A DNA stretch of 64,000 nucleotides from Neptunicoccus cionae (GTDB lineage: Bacteria > Pseudomonadota > Alphaproteobacteria > Rhodobacterales > Rhodobacteraceae): assembly GCF_014643735.1 (NCBI RefSeq), contig NZ_BMKA01000002.1, positions 496,001 to 560,000 of the forward strand, given 5' to 3'. Of the stretch, positions 24,846 to 32,677 are shown piece after piece. Each line of letters starts with the position of its first letter. Position 1 is the first letter of the stretch. The notes beneath the pieces are model-generated. The model was not told where the DNA came from. It was given only the letters and a program-made list of their open reading frames with translations, and did not search any database. The position numbers were made by a program, and so were the translations under genes.

Positions 24846-24985
24846 CCTTGAACGATACACCTCTCCGGCCCCTGTGGGGCATCGTTGAGCAAGGTATACG
24901 CAGCCCAATCCCGCCACGCAACGGGATTCGCGGCAGAACAAGGGCCGGAAACGCCACTGCGCCGGGGCGGGATGCGGCGTTTATA
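24846..24985. ncRNA. Candidate structured RNA or leader upstream of the cob operon
   Basis: This noncoding stretch is dense in pairing: a 49-base hairpin (CCTTG+AACGAT at 24846-24856 with ATCGTT at 24881-24886 and CAAGG at 24890-24894, inner GCCCC/GGGGC), a stem AATCCCG/CGGGATT at 24907-24928, and a long-range CCGGCCC (24865-24871)/GGGCCGG (24942-24948). The last pairing competes with the inner part of the first hairpin, as in switches. The strand is uncertain. On the minus strand it would be the leader of the cob operon, but I do not see a proper B12 box or the usual cobalamin riboswitch core. A free-standing RNA such as a 6S-type molecule cannot be excluded. Confidence 0.35.
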
Positions 24986-24988
24986 ATT

Positions 24989-25024
24989 GAAAACCCCGCA
25001 GCGCGGTCGGGCACAGCGGGGTTT
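24989..25024. terminator. Terminator of the MBL hydrolase gene
   Basis: An AAACCCCGC arm and a GCGGGGTTT arm (together within about 24989-25024) can pair over nine bases around a 16-base loop. On the minus strand this lies about 20 bases after the MBL stop and is followed by TTTTCAATTAT, a fair T-rich tail. Confidence 0.75.
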
Positions 25025-25042
25025 ATCAGCTCTAACACCAGA

Positions 25043-25813
25043 TCAGCTGTACCAGCCGCCCATCTTCACCTGCACCGCTTCATTCAGCAGCTTTGCGAAG
25101 GCTTCTGGATCTTGCATGCCTCCGTCCCGACCGCGGTAATGATAGGGGTAGACATATTTCGGTTTGAACTCTGACACAGCCGAGGCCGCCGCCTCTACGT
25201 CCATTGTAAACGGCAGGTTCATACAGACAAATGCCACGTCGATATCTTTCAACGCGCGCATTTCGGGGATGTCTTCTGTGTCGCCCGAGACATACACCCG
25301 CAACCCGTCAATCCCGAGCACATAGCCGTTGTCGCGCCCCGCAGGGTGGAATTTCAGCTTGTCTTCGGTGGTGTTATAGGCGGGGATTGCCTCTATCGAC
25401 ATGCCATTAAATTCACCCGAATCGCCGTTAATCATTTGGCTCGCTCTGGCTTTCAGGTCCTCTGGCAGCTGCTTGTAAACTTCGGCGTTCGTGATCAGTT
25501 TGGTGCCCTCCGCCACCAACCCGTTCAGCGTGTCCACATTGAAATGATCGCCGTGATGATGGGTTAGTATGATCAGATCGGGCTTGGGGAAATCAGCATA
25601 TTGAGCCGCCTCGCCCACGGGATCGACGTGGATCGTGCCGATTGGCGTCAGCAGCACCATCGAAGCATGGGCAATTGCATTCACAGAAACCGTTCCGGAA
25701 TCCGTTGCAAATTCATTGCCGGCATGGGCTGCGGCCCCGACCACATAGGGCAAAAAGACAACGCCCGTTGCGGCGACGCCGGTTTTTAGAAAACTTCTGC
25801 GGGAATGGGTCAT
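25043..25813 (-). CDS. Tat-exported MBL-fold metal-dependent hydrolase
   Basis: A 256-residue metallo-beta-lactamase-fold protein. The N-terminus MTHSRRSFLKTGVAATGVVF is a twin-arginine (Tat) signal with SRRSFLK, so it is exported folded to the periplasm. The metal-binding motif is THHHGDHF at about residues 84-91, with further ligands likely in VYVSGDTEDIPEM (Asp) and YPYHYRG (His). It resembles the UPF0173/UlaG-like MBL branch rather than class B beta-lactamases; the substrate is unknown. It lies between the two cobalamin blocks but is on its own transcription unit, ended by the terminator at about 24989-25024. Confidence 0.9.
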   Translation of the reverse strand: MTHSRRSFLKTGVAATGVVFLPYVVGAAAHAGNEFATDSGTVSVNAIAHASMVLLTPIGTIHVDPVGEAAQYADFPKPDLIILTHHHGDHFNVDTLNGLVAEGTKLITNAEVYKQLPEDLKARASQMINGDSGEFNGMSIEAIPAYNTTEDKLKFHPAGRDNGYVLGIDGLRVYVSGDTEDIPEMRALKDIDVAFVCMNLPFTMDVEAAASAVSEFKPKYVYPYHYRGRDGGMQDPEAFAKLLNEAVQVKMGGWYS

Positions 25814-25981
25814 TGGATTTACTTAACCTCCTGTGTGGTAATCCCTAATAGATAGCGCGATTAAGCAGTTGATCAAAAACTCTTCAGTTCTGCTATGTGG
25901 AACAGTGAAATCCGCAGTCATGGAAAGACATCTTCGCTGAAAAAGGTTAACCCTACACTCAGGTAGAAGGAGCATTCTGTT

Positions 25982-26959
25982 ATGGGTCAACTGATCAACG
26001 GTGACTGGAAAACCGAAAAACTGGTGAACTTGGGTAAGGACGGCAAATTTGTGCGCAAAGACTCCGGCTTTCGCAACTGGATCACCCCTGACGGCAGCGC
26101 CGGCCCAAGCGGTGACAGCGGCTTTGCAGCGGAAAGCGGCCGGTATCACCTATACGTTTCGCTCGCCTGTCCTTGGGCCCACCGCACATTAATTTTCCGC
26201 GCGCTTAAGGGGTTAGAGGATCATATCACGGTAGATGTGGTTCATCCTGACATGCTCGAGAACGGGTGGACCTTTCAAACAGATGGCGGCCCCGCACAGG
26301 GCGACAGCCTGTTTAACAGCAAATTTCTCTATCAGATTTACCAAAAAGCCGATCCGGACGCGACCACCCGCGTGACCGTTCCGGTGCTATGGGATAAACA
26401 GAAAAACTGTATCGTTTCCAACGAAAGCGCCGAGATCATTCGCATGCTCAACTCTGCCTTTGACGGGATCACCGGCAACACGCAGGACTTCTGGCCAACC
26501 GACTTGCGGGAGGGCATTGAGGAGGTAAACGCGCGAATTTACACCACGCTGAACAACGGGGTCTATAAGGCCGGTTTTGCCTCCAGCCAGAGCGCCTATG
26601 ACAGTGCGATCACCCCCCTGTTCGAAACGATCGACTGGCTGGAAGACCACCTCTCGACGCATCGTTATCTTATGGGGGATCGCCTGACTGAAGCAGATTG
26701 GCGCCTGTTTACCACACTGGTCCGATTTGACGCGGTCTATCACACCCACTTTAAATGCAATCGCAACCGGATCACAGATATGCCGAATCTATGGGCCTAT
26801 GCACGGGAGCTGTTCCAGTGGCCCAGCGTGGAGCAAACAGTGCATTTCGGACACATCGTGCGCCATTACCACTACAGTCAGGACAATGTGAATCCGCACC
26901 GGATCATTCCGATAAACCCCTCTCCCGACTGGCACAAAGCGCACAAACGAGGAACATAA
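25982..26959 (+). CDS. Glutathionyl-hydroquinone reductase-like glutathione S-transferase
   Basis: A 325-residue member of the YqjG/Xi-class GST family (ECM4-like). The N-terminal domain contains SLACPWAHRTL with catalytic Cys63, the CPWAH signature of enzymes that use glutathione to reduce glutathionyl-hydroquinones. The C-terminal helical domain includes FVSN-type EIIRMLN and RYLMGDRLTEADWRLFTTLVRFD (in parts), typical for the family. The length matches the family. An AGAAGGAG-like ribosome site precedes the ATG. It is divergent from the MBL gene and followed 50 bases later by the secreted protease gene on the same strand. Confidence 0.93.
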   Translation: MGQLINGDWKTEKLVNLGKDGKFVRKDSGFRNWITPDGSAGPSGDSGFAAESGRYHLYVSLACPWAHRTLIFRALKGLEDHITVDVVHPDMLENGWTFQTDGGPAQGDSLFNSKFLYQIYQKADPDATTRVTVPVLWDKQKNCIVSNESAEIIRMLNSAFDGITGNTQDFWPTDLREGIEEVNARIYTTLNNGVYKAGFASSQSAYDSAITPLFETIDWLEDHLSTHRYLMGDRLTEADWRLFTTLVRFDAVYHTHFKCNRNRITDMPNLWAYARELFQWPSVEQTVHFGHIVRHYHYSQDNVNPHRIIPINPSPDWHKAHKRGT

Positions 26960-27009
26960 TTTCGCCCCAGAGTGATGTCAGCCTGATCCGGCACAACCGG
27001 AGACAGTTC

Positions 27010-27846
27010 ATGACGTATCTAGGACGCCTTGCCGTAGCATGTTTGATTTACCTCACTCCCTCCAGCCTCGGAGCGAGCGGCCTGACGCCACTGACAGACC
27101 GAACCGACATACTCGGCTGGGAGGCTGTGGGCAGGATCGACATCGGCGGGCGCGGCTATTGCACTGGCGTGCTGGTGGCGAGCGATCTGGTATTAACCGC
27201 GGCCCATTGCGTTTATGACAAGGGGACCAACCGCCTGCATAAGGCGGAAACCTTTTCTTTTGCCGCGGGCTATCAGGACGGCACCTCTATTGAAACCCGC
27301 GCCGTGCAACATGTGGTTGCGCATGCCAACTACAGGGCAGCACTTGGGCCGATCACCTCCAACATTCGCCATGATGTGGCCTTGTTGAAACTGGCTACAC
27401 CGATTTCCACCTTCACAGCCGCACCGTTCGCAATCCATTCCGGAATTGCGCCGGGCAATTCGGTCAGCGTGGTGTCTTACGGCAAGGGGCGCGATGATGT
27501 GATGTCATGGCAAAAACAGTGCGATGTACTGGCACGCGGCGCAGGCCTGATCGCCTTTAACTGCGATGTGACCTTCGGATCATCCGGCGCGCCGGTCTTT
27601 GTAAAAGAGGGCAACCGCGCGCGTATCGTGTCCCTTGTATCCTCGGGGCGCAATGCGGATGGGGACATCGTGGCCTTTGGCATGGATTTGCCCGCCAATA
27701 TTGCCCATCTGAAACGGGCATTACGGGTGCTGCCCCGCCACTCGGATACCCGCACCGGTTCCACACCGCTGACACAGATCAGGCGCATCACCGTTGGGTC
27801 CGATCGTAAAAGCACCAGTGCAAAATTTGTAAAAAGCGGGAATTGA
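27010..27846 (+). CDS. Secreted trypsin-like serine protease
   Basis: A 278-residue S1-family protease. The N-terminal 20-odd residues (YLGRLAVACLIYLTPSSLGASG) are a signal peptide, so it acts in the periplasm or outside. The catalytic triad is visible: His in VLTAAHCVYD, Asp in RHDVALLKL and Ser in TFGSSGAPVF. A cysteine pair around the His and near the Ser (CNFDVT-like CDV) may form a disulfide. The ATG at 27010 has GGAGA seven bases upstream; the open frame runs back into the GST gene but those residues are not protease-like. Bacterial single-domain trypsins of this kind have no assigned role in the sequence context. Confidence 0.9.
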   Translation: MTYLGRLAVACLIYLTPSSLGASGLTPLTDRTDILGWEAVGRIDIGGRGYCTGVLVASDLVLTAAHCVYDKGTNRLHKAETFSFAAGYQDGTSIETRAVQHVVAHANYRAALGPITSNIRHDVALLKLATPISTFTAAPFAIHSGIAPGNSVSVVSYGKGRDDVMSWQKQCDVLARGAGLIAFNCDVTFGSSGAPVFVKEGNRARIVSLVSSGRNADGDIVAFGMDLPANIAHLKRALRVLPRHSDTRTGSTPLTQIRRITVGSDRKSTSAKFVKSGN

Positions 27847-27874
27847 CGATGATCGCTGAAACACGCACGACGTG

Positions 27875-28243
27875 TTAGTTGCCACCGCTTCGCCCGTAGT
27901 GATCCACCAGCGCGGCCAGATCATCGGGCAGAACAGGCGTGTGCAAATAGCCTCGCGCATTTGGAATAAGATCAAAAATCATCCCGTCAGAAAAAAAGCT
28001 TTTGGCGGTCACAACTATGATTGCCACATGGGGGTTCCGGTACGTCGCCAGATCACTGATAGCCAGCACACTGGTATCTTCCATGCCCACATCCAGCACC
28101 AGCACGTCAAACGTCTCAAAACGCAGAGCGTCAATCGCGCATTTTTCGTTGGGACACAGGCGCGTACGACCGCCCTGCCGCTCCAGATGGCGACACCACA
28201 GGCGACCAAGTTCCGCCACGGCTTCCACAACGAGAATATTCAT
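27875..28243 (-). CDS. Degenerate response-regulator receiver protein
   Basis: A 122-residue single receiver domain. The phosphoacceptor Asp51 in VLVLDVGM and Thr79 in IIVVTAK are present. Two other key positions differ from the family: the acidic pair after strand 1, normally DD, is Glu7-Ala8 (ILVVEAV), and the conserved lysine before the last proline is Thr102 (LHTPVL). Phosphorylation by the usual chemistry is therefore doubtful. The ATG at 28243 begins the beta-1 strand directly; the open frame extends 13 residues upstream. It converges with the protease gene and is divergent from the DUF1636 gene; no histidine kinase is adjacent. Confidence 0.78.
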   Translation of the reverse strand: MNILVVEAVAELGRLWCRHLERQGGRTRLCPNEKCAIDALRFETFDVLVLDVGMEDTSVLAISDLATYRNPHVAIIVVTAKSFFSDGMIFDLIPNARGYLHTPVLPDDLAALVDHYGRSGGN

Positions 28244-28381
28244 AACACACCCAAATTTACAGAATCTTAAAGGTCTGCTCAATTTGTTAATAAAGTTTTA
28301 ATTTTTTTCGCCCTAGCCGTTAGGAATTGTATTTTCGCGGTTTTGATGGTGAAACGAGCGGAAACCTGCTGAAAGACTGCT

Positions 28382-28756
28382 ATGACCACGACCATTACAA
28401 TATGCGAAACCTGCAAACGGGAAGGCTGGAACGCTGAAAGCCAGTCCCAAACCGACGGCGAACTGCTGGCCGAAGCGGTAGAAGCCGCCGCGCAAGGGGC
28501 CAGCGATGTGAAAACCCGCCGCCACGCCTGCCTGATGGGCTGCAACCACGGTTGCAATATTGCCATTCAAGCGGAAGGCAAACTGACCTATGTGATGGGC
28601 CGCTTTGAGCCGGGTAGCGAAGCTGCCGAAGGCATCGTGGAATACGCCCAAAAACACGCCGCCAGCGAAAAGGGTCAGGTGCCGTTTCGTGAATGGCCAA
28701 AAGCGGTCAAAGGCCACTTCGTATCGCGCATCCCCACCCTGCCAGAGCCTGAATGA
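28382..28756 (+). CDS. DUF1636 (predicted metal-binding, ferredoxin-like) protein
   Basis: A 124-residue DUF1636 member. It has two cysteine groups, ICETCKREG near the N-terminus and HACLMGCNHGCNIAI at about residues 48-62, that suit a metal ion or a 2Fe-2S cluster in a thioredoxin-like ferredoxin fold. The function of DUF1636 is unknown, but in alphaproteobacteria it often sits in cobalamin clusters. Here it overlaps cobD by four bases (ATGA at 28753), forming a tight three-gene operon with cobD and cbiB. Confidence 0.87.
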   Translation: MTTTITICETCKREGWNAESQSQTDGELLAEAVEAAAQGASDVKTRRHACLMGCNHGCNIAIQAEGKLTYVMGRFEPGSEAAEGIVEYAQKHAASEKGQVPFREWPKAVKGHFVSRIPTLPEPE

Positions 28757-29712
28757 CATCGCCGGATCAAAAGCGGGACCATGGTGGCGGGCTTGATGCC
28801 GCCATTGCCCGGTTTGGCGGCGCGCGGGCGGATTGGGTGGATCTGTCCACGGGAATCAATCCCGTCCCCTATCCGTTGCCCGAAATTCCCGCCCGCTTCT
28901 GGCAGGCCTTGCCGGACAGTCAGGACCAGTCTGACCTGCTGGGCGCGGCGCGGCAGTTCTGGGGCGTGCCGGAAGGCGCGGGCATTGCTGCGGCTTCGGG
29001 CGTTTCTGCCCTGATCGCTGCCCTGCCCCGACTGGCCCCTGCGACCCGCGCTGGCATCATCCGCCAGACCTATAACGAACATGCCGCCAGCTTTAACGCT
29101 TTTGGCTGGACTGTCGGCGAGTCCCCCGCAGACGCCAATGTTTACGTCCACCCGAACAACCCCGACGGGCGGCTTTGGGATCGGGATACAGTGCTCCAAC
29201 AGCACAAATCCCTGACCATCATCGACGAGAGCTTTTGTGACATCAGCCCCTCCGCAAGCCATATGGAACTGGCGGATCGGCCGGGGTTTGTCGTCCTCAA
29301 AGGGCTGGGCAAGTTCTGGGGGCTGGCTGGCGTGCGGCTTGGCTTTGCAATTGCGCGGCCTGAAACCATCGCCAGACTGGAACAAATGCTAGGACCTTGG
29401 GCGATTTCCGGTCCGGCGCAACACATCGGTTTGCACGCCCTGTCGAACCATACGTGGGCCGATCAAACCAGAGCGCGGCTGGAACAGGACACCGCGCGGC
29501 TGGACGCCATGACAGCGAACGCAGGTTTCACGAATCCGCGCGGCACAAGCCTGTTCCGGCTCTACGATGTGGCCAGTGCAGAGGCAGCATTCGAACAACT
29601 GGCGAAGGGTCGTGTCCTGTCGCGTATTTTCCCCTATTCCAAGACACTTATCCGCCTTGGCCTGCCCGGTCCGCAGGCGGCTTGGTCCCAACTGCAACAG
29701 GTACTGGAGTAA
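28753..29712 (+). CDS. cobD: Threonine-phosphate decarboxylase
   Basis: This PLP-dependent enzyme (CobD in Salmonella naming, CobC in Pseudomonas denitrificans naming) makes (R)-1-aminopropan-2-ol phosphate, the linker between corrin and nucleotide loop. The 319-residue aminotransferase-fold protein begins DHGGGLDAAIARFGG and has LSTGINPVPYPLP, typical of the family, and the PLP lysine in LKGLGKFWGLAGVRLGF (about residue 184). YVHPNNPDGRLW corresponds to the NPxNP(D/T)G motif. It overlaps DUF1636 and is three bases from cbiB, whose product uses the aminopropanol compound. Confidence 0.94.
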   Translation: MTSPDQKRDHGGGLDAAIARFGGARADWVDLSTGINPVPYPLPEIPARFWQALPDSQDQSDLLGAARQFWGVPEGAGIAAASGVSALIAALPRLAPATRAGIIRQTYNEHAASFNAFGWTVGESPADANVYVHPNNPDGRLWDRDTVLQQHKSLTIIDESFCDISPSASHMELADRPGFVVLKGLGKFWGLAGVRLGFAIARPETIARLEQMLGPWAISGPAQHIGLHALSNHTWADQTRARLEQDTARLDAMTANAGFTNPRGTSLFRLYDVASAEAAFEQLAKGRVLSRIFPYSKTLIRLGLPGPQAAWSQLQQVLE

Positions 29713-29715
29713 CCT

Positions 29716-30663
29716 ATGAGTATTTTCCTGATGGTTCTGTTGGCGCTGGTGCTGGATTTCCTTCTGGGGGAACCAGAGAAAGTCTGGGATCGCTACCCCC
29801 ATCCGGCCACTCTAATGGGGCGGCTGGTGAATTCCCTCGACGAGCTTCTGAACCACGGTGCTGCGCGGCGGATCAAGGGATTTATCGCTGTCGGGGTATT
29901 GGTACTGGTGGCCGGAGCGATCGGGCTGGTCTTTGAGGTGCTCAACAATATTGATTACCTCGGGCTGGTGGTAAACCTGCTTGAAGTCGTGATCGCTGCT
30001 GTTCTGATCGCCCATAAAAGCCTGATCGACCATGTGCGCGATGTGGCAGCGGCCCTGCAAAAGGGACTGCCGCAAGGGCGAAATGCTGTGTCGATGATCG
30101 TAGGGCGCGACACCGGTGCGATGCGGGAAACCGAGGTCTCTCGCGCCGCTATTGAAAGCGCTGCCGAGAATTTTTCCGACGGTGTGGTTGCACCGGTGTT
30201 CTGGTTTCTGATCCTTGGTCTGCCCGGCATTCTGATCTATAAAATCATCAATACCGCCGACAGTATGATCGGCTACAGAAGCGAAGAATATGCCGAGTTC
30301 GGCTTTGCTGCCGCCAAGCTGGACGACATCCTGAACTGGCTGCCGGCGCGTATCACGGCTGTGCTGATCTGCATCGCACATTTCGACCGCACCGCTCTTG
30401 ATGTGGTGTTTGAAGACGCAGATATGCACCGTTCCCCAAACGCCGGTTGGCCCGAAGCGGCGATGGCCGGAGTGCTTGATGTGTCACTGGCCGGCCCGCG
30501 CAGTTATGACGGCGAAATGACCAATGATCTGTTTGTTAATGAACACGGCAAACGGAACCTGAACAGCACAGATATTCTTGACGCTGTGCGCGCGCTGAAC
30601 CGCAGTTGGTTCGCCATGACAGGCGCTTTCGCCCTTCTCGCCCTGATTTTCTGGTTGATGTAA
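29716..30663 (+). CDS. cbiB: Adenosylcobinamide-phosphate synthase
   Basis: CbiB (CobD in Pseudomonas naming) is the membrane enzyme that attaches aminopropanol (phosphate) to adenosylcobyric acid. The 315-residue protein has the family-specific start LVLDFLLGEPEKVWDRYPHPATLMG (given in parts: LDFLLGEP and HPATLMG), the acidic motif VSRAAIESAAENFSDGVVAP (in parts) and NTADSMIGYRSEEYAEFG, with about five membrane segments. The gene follows cobD by three bases in the plus-strand cobalamin operon, and gap follows 120 bases later under its own control region. Confidence 0.95.
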   Translation: MSIFLMVLLALVLDFLLGEPEKVWDRYPHPATLMGRLVNSLDELLNHGAARRIKGFIAVGVLVLVAGAIGLVFEVLNNIDYLGLVVNLLEVVIAAVLIAHKSLIDHVRDVAAALQKGLPQGRNAVSMIVGRDTGAMRETEVSRAAIESAAENFSDGVVAPVFWFLILGLPGILIYKIINTADSMIGYRSEEYAEFGFAAAKLDDILNWLPARITAVLICIAHFDRTALDVVFEDADMHRSPNAGWPEAAMAGVLDVSLAGPRSYDGEMTNDLFVNEHGKRNLNSTDILDAVRALNRSWFAMTGAFALLALIFWLM

Positions 30664-30705
30664 TCGTCTACCGCTCCAAATGAGGTTGAACCTTGCATCC
30701 ATTTA

Positions 30706-30719
30706 CGTTATCGCTAACG
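30706..30719. promoter_or_regulatory. LacI-family-type operator upstream of gap
   Basis: CGTTATCGCTAACG at 30706-30719 is an almost perfect palindrome of the GTTAnCGnTAAC kind, the centre typical for LacI-family regulators. It lies 65 bases before the gap ATG. In Rhodobacterales the LacI-family regulator CceR controls central carbon genes; assigning this site to it is inference. Confidence 0.55.
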
Positions 30720-30783
30720 CAAACACAAACGCAAATGCGAAAACGTCCGGATCGGGCGTATTTTTTGGGATCGGAGAAGCACT

Positions 30784-31782
30784 ATGACTGTTAAAGTAGG
30801 AATTAACGGCTTTGGCCGGATCGGCCGCAACATCCTGCGCGCCATCGTAGAGAGCGGCCGCACAGATATCGAAGTGGTCGCCATTAATGACCTGACACCG
30901 GTGGATAATTCCGCCTACCTGTTCAAATACGACAGTGTGCACAAGGTTTTCCCCGGTGAGGTCAGCCACACAGAAAACTCACTTGATGTGGGCTATGGCC
31001 CGATCCCTGTGACCGCCCTGCGCGATCCGGCGGAACTGGACTGGGGCCATGTGGATATTGCGCTGGAATGCACCGGCCTGTTCAAAGACAAAGAAAAAGC
31101 AGACAAATACCTTCAGGCAGGTGCCAAGCGTGTTCTGGTGTCTGCGCCGGGCAAAAATGCTGATAAGACCATTGTTTACGGGGTGAACGATGACACGCTG
31201 ACAGGGGAAGACATCATCGTTTCCAACGGGTCTTGCACCACCAACTGTCTTGCGCCACTGGCGAAAGTTCTGCACGACACCTTCGGGATTGAAGACGGTC
31301 TGGTAACAACTGTTCACGCCTATACAGGCAGCCAGCCGACACTGGATCGTGGCAGCAGCAACTGGGAACGGGGCCGCGCCGCTGCGCTTTCGATGGTGCC
31401 AACCTCCACAGGTGCGGCCAAGGCGCTGGGTCTGGTTCTGCCCGAACTTGAAGGTAAGCTGGACGGCGTTGCGATCCGCGTGCCAACGCCAAACGTGTCC
31501 TGTGTGGACTTCAAGTTCAACACTACAAAGGAAATGACCATCGAGGCGATCAATGCTGCGCTGCAAGATGCTGCGGACGGACCGATGAAGGGCGTTCTTG
31601 GCATGGAAACCCTGCCGCTTGTGTCGATTGACCTGAACCACGACCCGCGGTCTTCGGTGGTGGCAACGTCAGAAACCCAAGTTCAGGGCCGAATGGGCCG
31701 CGTGCTCAGCTGGTATGACAACGAGTGGGGCTTTTCCAACCGTATGGCCGACACCGCCGTTGCGATGGGCAAATTCCTGTAA
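30784..31782 (+). CDS. gap: Glyceraldehyde-3-phosphate dehydrogenase, type I
   Basis: GAPDH oxidises and phosphorylates glyceraldehyde-3-phosphate with NAD. The 332-residue protein has the N-terminal VGINGFGRIGRNILRAI Rossmann motif (about residues 4-20), INDLTP with the Asp that favours NAD, the active-site SNGSCTTNCLAP (Cys about 152) and HAYTGSQPTLD, plus WYDNEWGFSNRM at the C-terminus. A GGAG ribosome site precedes the ATG. It appears monocistronic, with the palindromic hairpin at 31852-31881 behind it and the LacI-type site in front. Confidence 0.97.
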   Translation: MTVKVGINGFGRIGRNILRAIVESGRTDIEVVAINDLTPVDNSAYLFKYDSVHKVFPGEVSHTENSLDVGYGPIPVTALRDPAELDWGHVDIALECTGLFKDKEKADKYLQAGAKRVLVSAPGKNADKTIVYGVNDDTLTGEDIIVSNGSCTTNCLAPLAKVLHDTFGIEDGLVTTVHAYTGSQPTLDRGSSNWERGRAAALSMVPTSTGAAKALGLVLPELEGKLDGVAIRVPTPNVSCVDFKFNTTKEMTIEAINAALQDAADGPMKGVLGMETLPLVSIDLNHDPRSSVVATSETQVQGRMGRVLSWYDNEWGFSNRMADTAVAMGKFL

Positions 31783-31851
31783 AGACTTTCGCGCGACCAA
31801 ATCAATGCTTCAAGACACCACTGTCTAGAAGCTTCATTTATGAAGCGTCCT

Positions 31852-31881
31852 ATATGAAGCGTCTTGTAAGACGCTTCATAT
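31852..31881. terminator. Perfect 13-base inverted repeat between gap and plsC
   Basis: Bases 31852-31864 pair exactly with 31869-31881 around the loop TGTA. It sits between the convergent gap and acyltransferase genes. The TATGAAGCG core also occurs just upstream at 31839-31846 and its complement GCTTCAT at 31831-31837, so a second smaller hairpin precedes it. T-runs are weak on both sides. Confidence 0.65.
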
Positions 31882-31906
31882 TTGCAGGGTGATAAGTAAC
31901 GCTCTG

Positions 31907-32677
31907 TTAATCCTTTGCGGCAGCCTGACGCCCGGTGTCTTCGACCAGAAAACCAGCCTCAGCCATCAAACGGTTTGATGCAGGCTCGATCACCTGCTCC
32001 AGAACCTTTGTGATCTCGCCAGTATCCATACCGTCCACATCTTCAGCCTTCAGGGGCGGCAGAAACTCCACCACTGCCAATCCCGGCTTGCGATAGATCC
32101 CGTGGCGCGGCCAGAAAACACCCACATTTGTCGCCGCTGGCACCACAGGTTGCCCCGTCTGCTGATGCAATACCGCCGCACCGACTTTATAAGGCAGATG
32201 CGCCCCTGCTGCCACGCGCGTCCCTTGGGGGAAGATGATCAACTGACCAGGCAATTGCGCACCGGATTTCACATCCGCCACCATCTTCTTGACCGCCGCA
32301 CCACGCTTGCCACGTTCCACCGGCACACAGCCGATCTTTAACGCGAACCAGCCCAAAATAGGCGCCCATTTCAGAACCGCCTTCATGATAAACTTGGGCC
32401 GGGGCACCGCTGATACGATCAGAATAATGTCAAAAAAGCTCTGGTGTTTAGACGCGATCAAAACTTCGTCGGTCGGCACCTCACCCCGCACTTCGGACTT
32501 CAGCCCGACCATCCAGCCAGCCGTCCAGCGCACCCAGTGACAATAGCTGCGCACCGCCCAATAGGAATTCTCCCGTTTGATCACCGTCATCGGAATGAAG
32601 AACAGCGCCATGACAAACATCGCCAGATACATTTGCCCGATAAACAAAAGCGAGCGGAGCCATTGGATTGCATACAT
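31907..32677 (-). CDS. 1-acyl-sn-glycerol-3-phosphate acyltransferase (PlsC-like)
   Basis: A 256-residue membrane-bound acyltransferase that should make phosphatidic acid from lysophosphatidate. Motif I KHQSFFD (the HX4D catalytic pair) lies at about residue 76, motif III FPQGTR at about 150, with KWAPILGWF and GCVPVERGK between them. One N-terminal membrane helix (LLFIGQMYLAMFVMALFFI) anchors it. The ATG at 32677 overlaps the ftsX stop as TGATG; the much longer upstream open frame lies inside ftsX and is not real. FtsE, FtsX and this gene form one minus-strand operon. Confidence 0.92.
   Translation of the reverse strand: MYAIQWLRSLLFIGQMYLAMFVMALFFIPMTVIKRENSYWAVRSYCHWVRWTAGWMVGLKSEVRGEVPTDEVLIASKHQSFFDIILIVSAVPRPKFIMKAVLKWAPILGWFALKIGCVPVERGKRGAAVKKMVADVKSGAQLPGQLIIFPQGTRVAAGAHLPYKVGAAVLHQQTGQPVVPAATNVGVFWPRHGIYRKPGLAVVEFLPPLKAEDVDGMDTGEITKVLEQVIEPASNRLMAEAGFLVEDTGRQAAAKD

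Noticed and set aside
24952-24979. A plus-strand stretch resembling the GCCACTG part of a cobalamin riboswitch
   Set aside because: It is on the wrong strand for the cob operon, and no B12 box follows within the required distance; the downstream gene on that side is on the minus strand.
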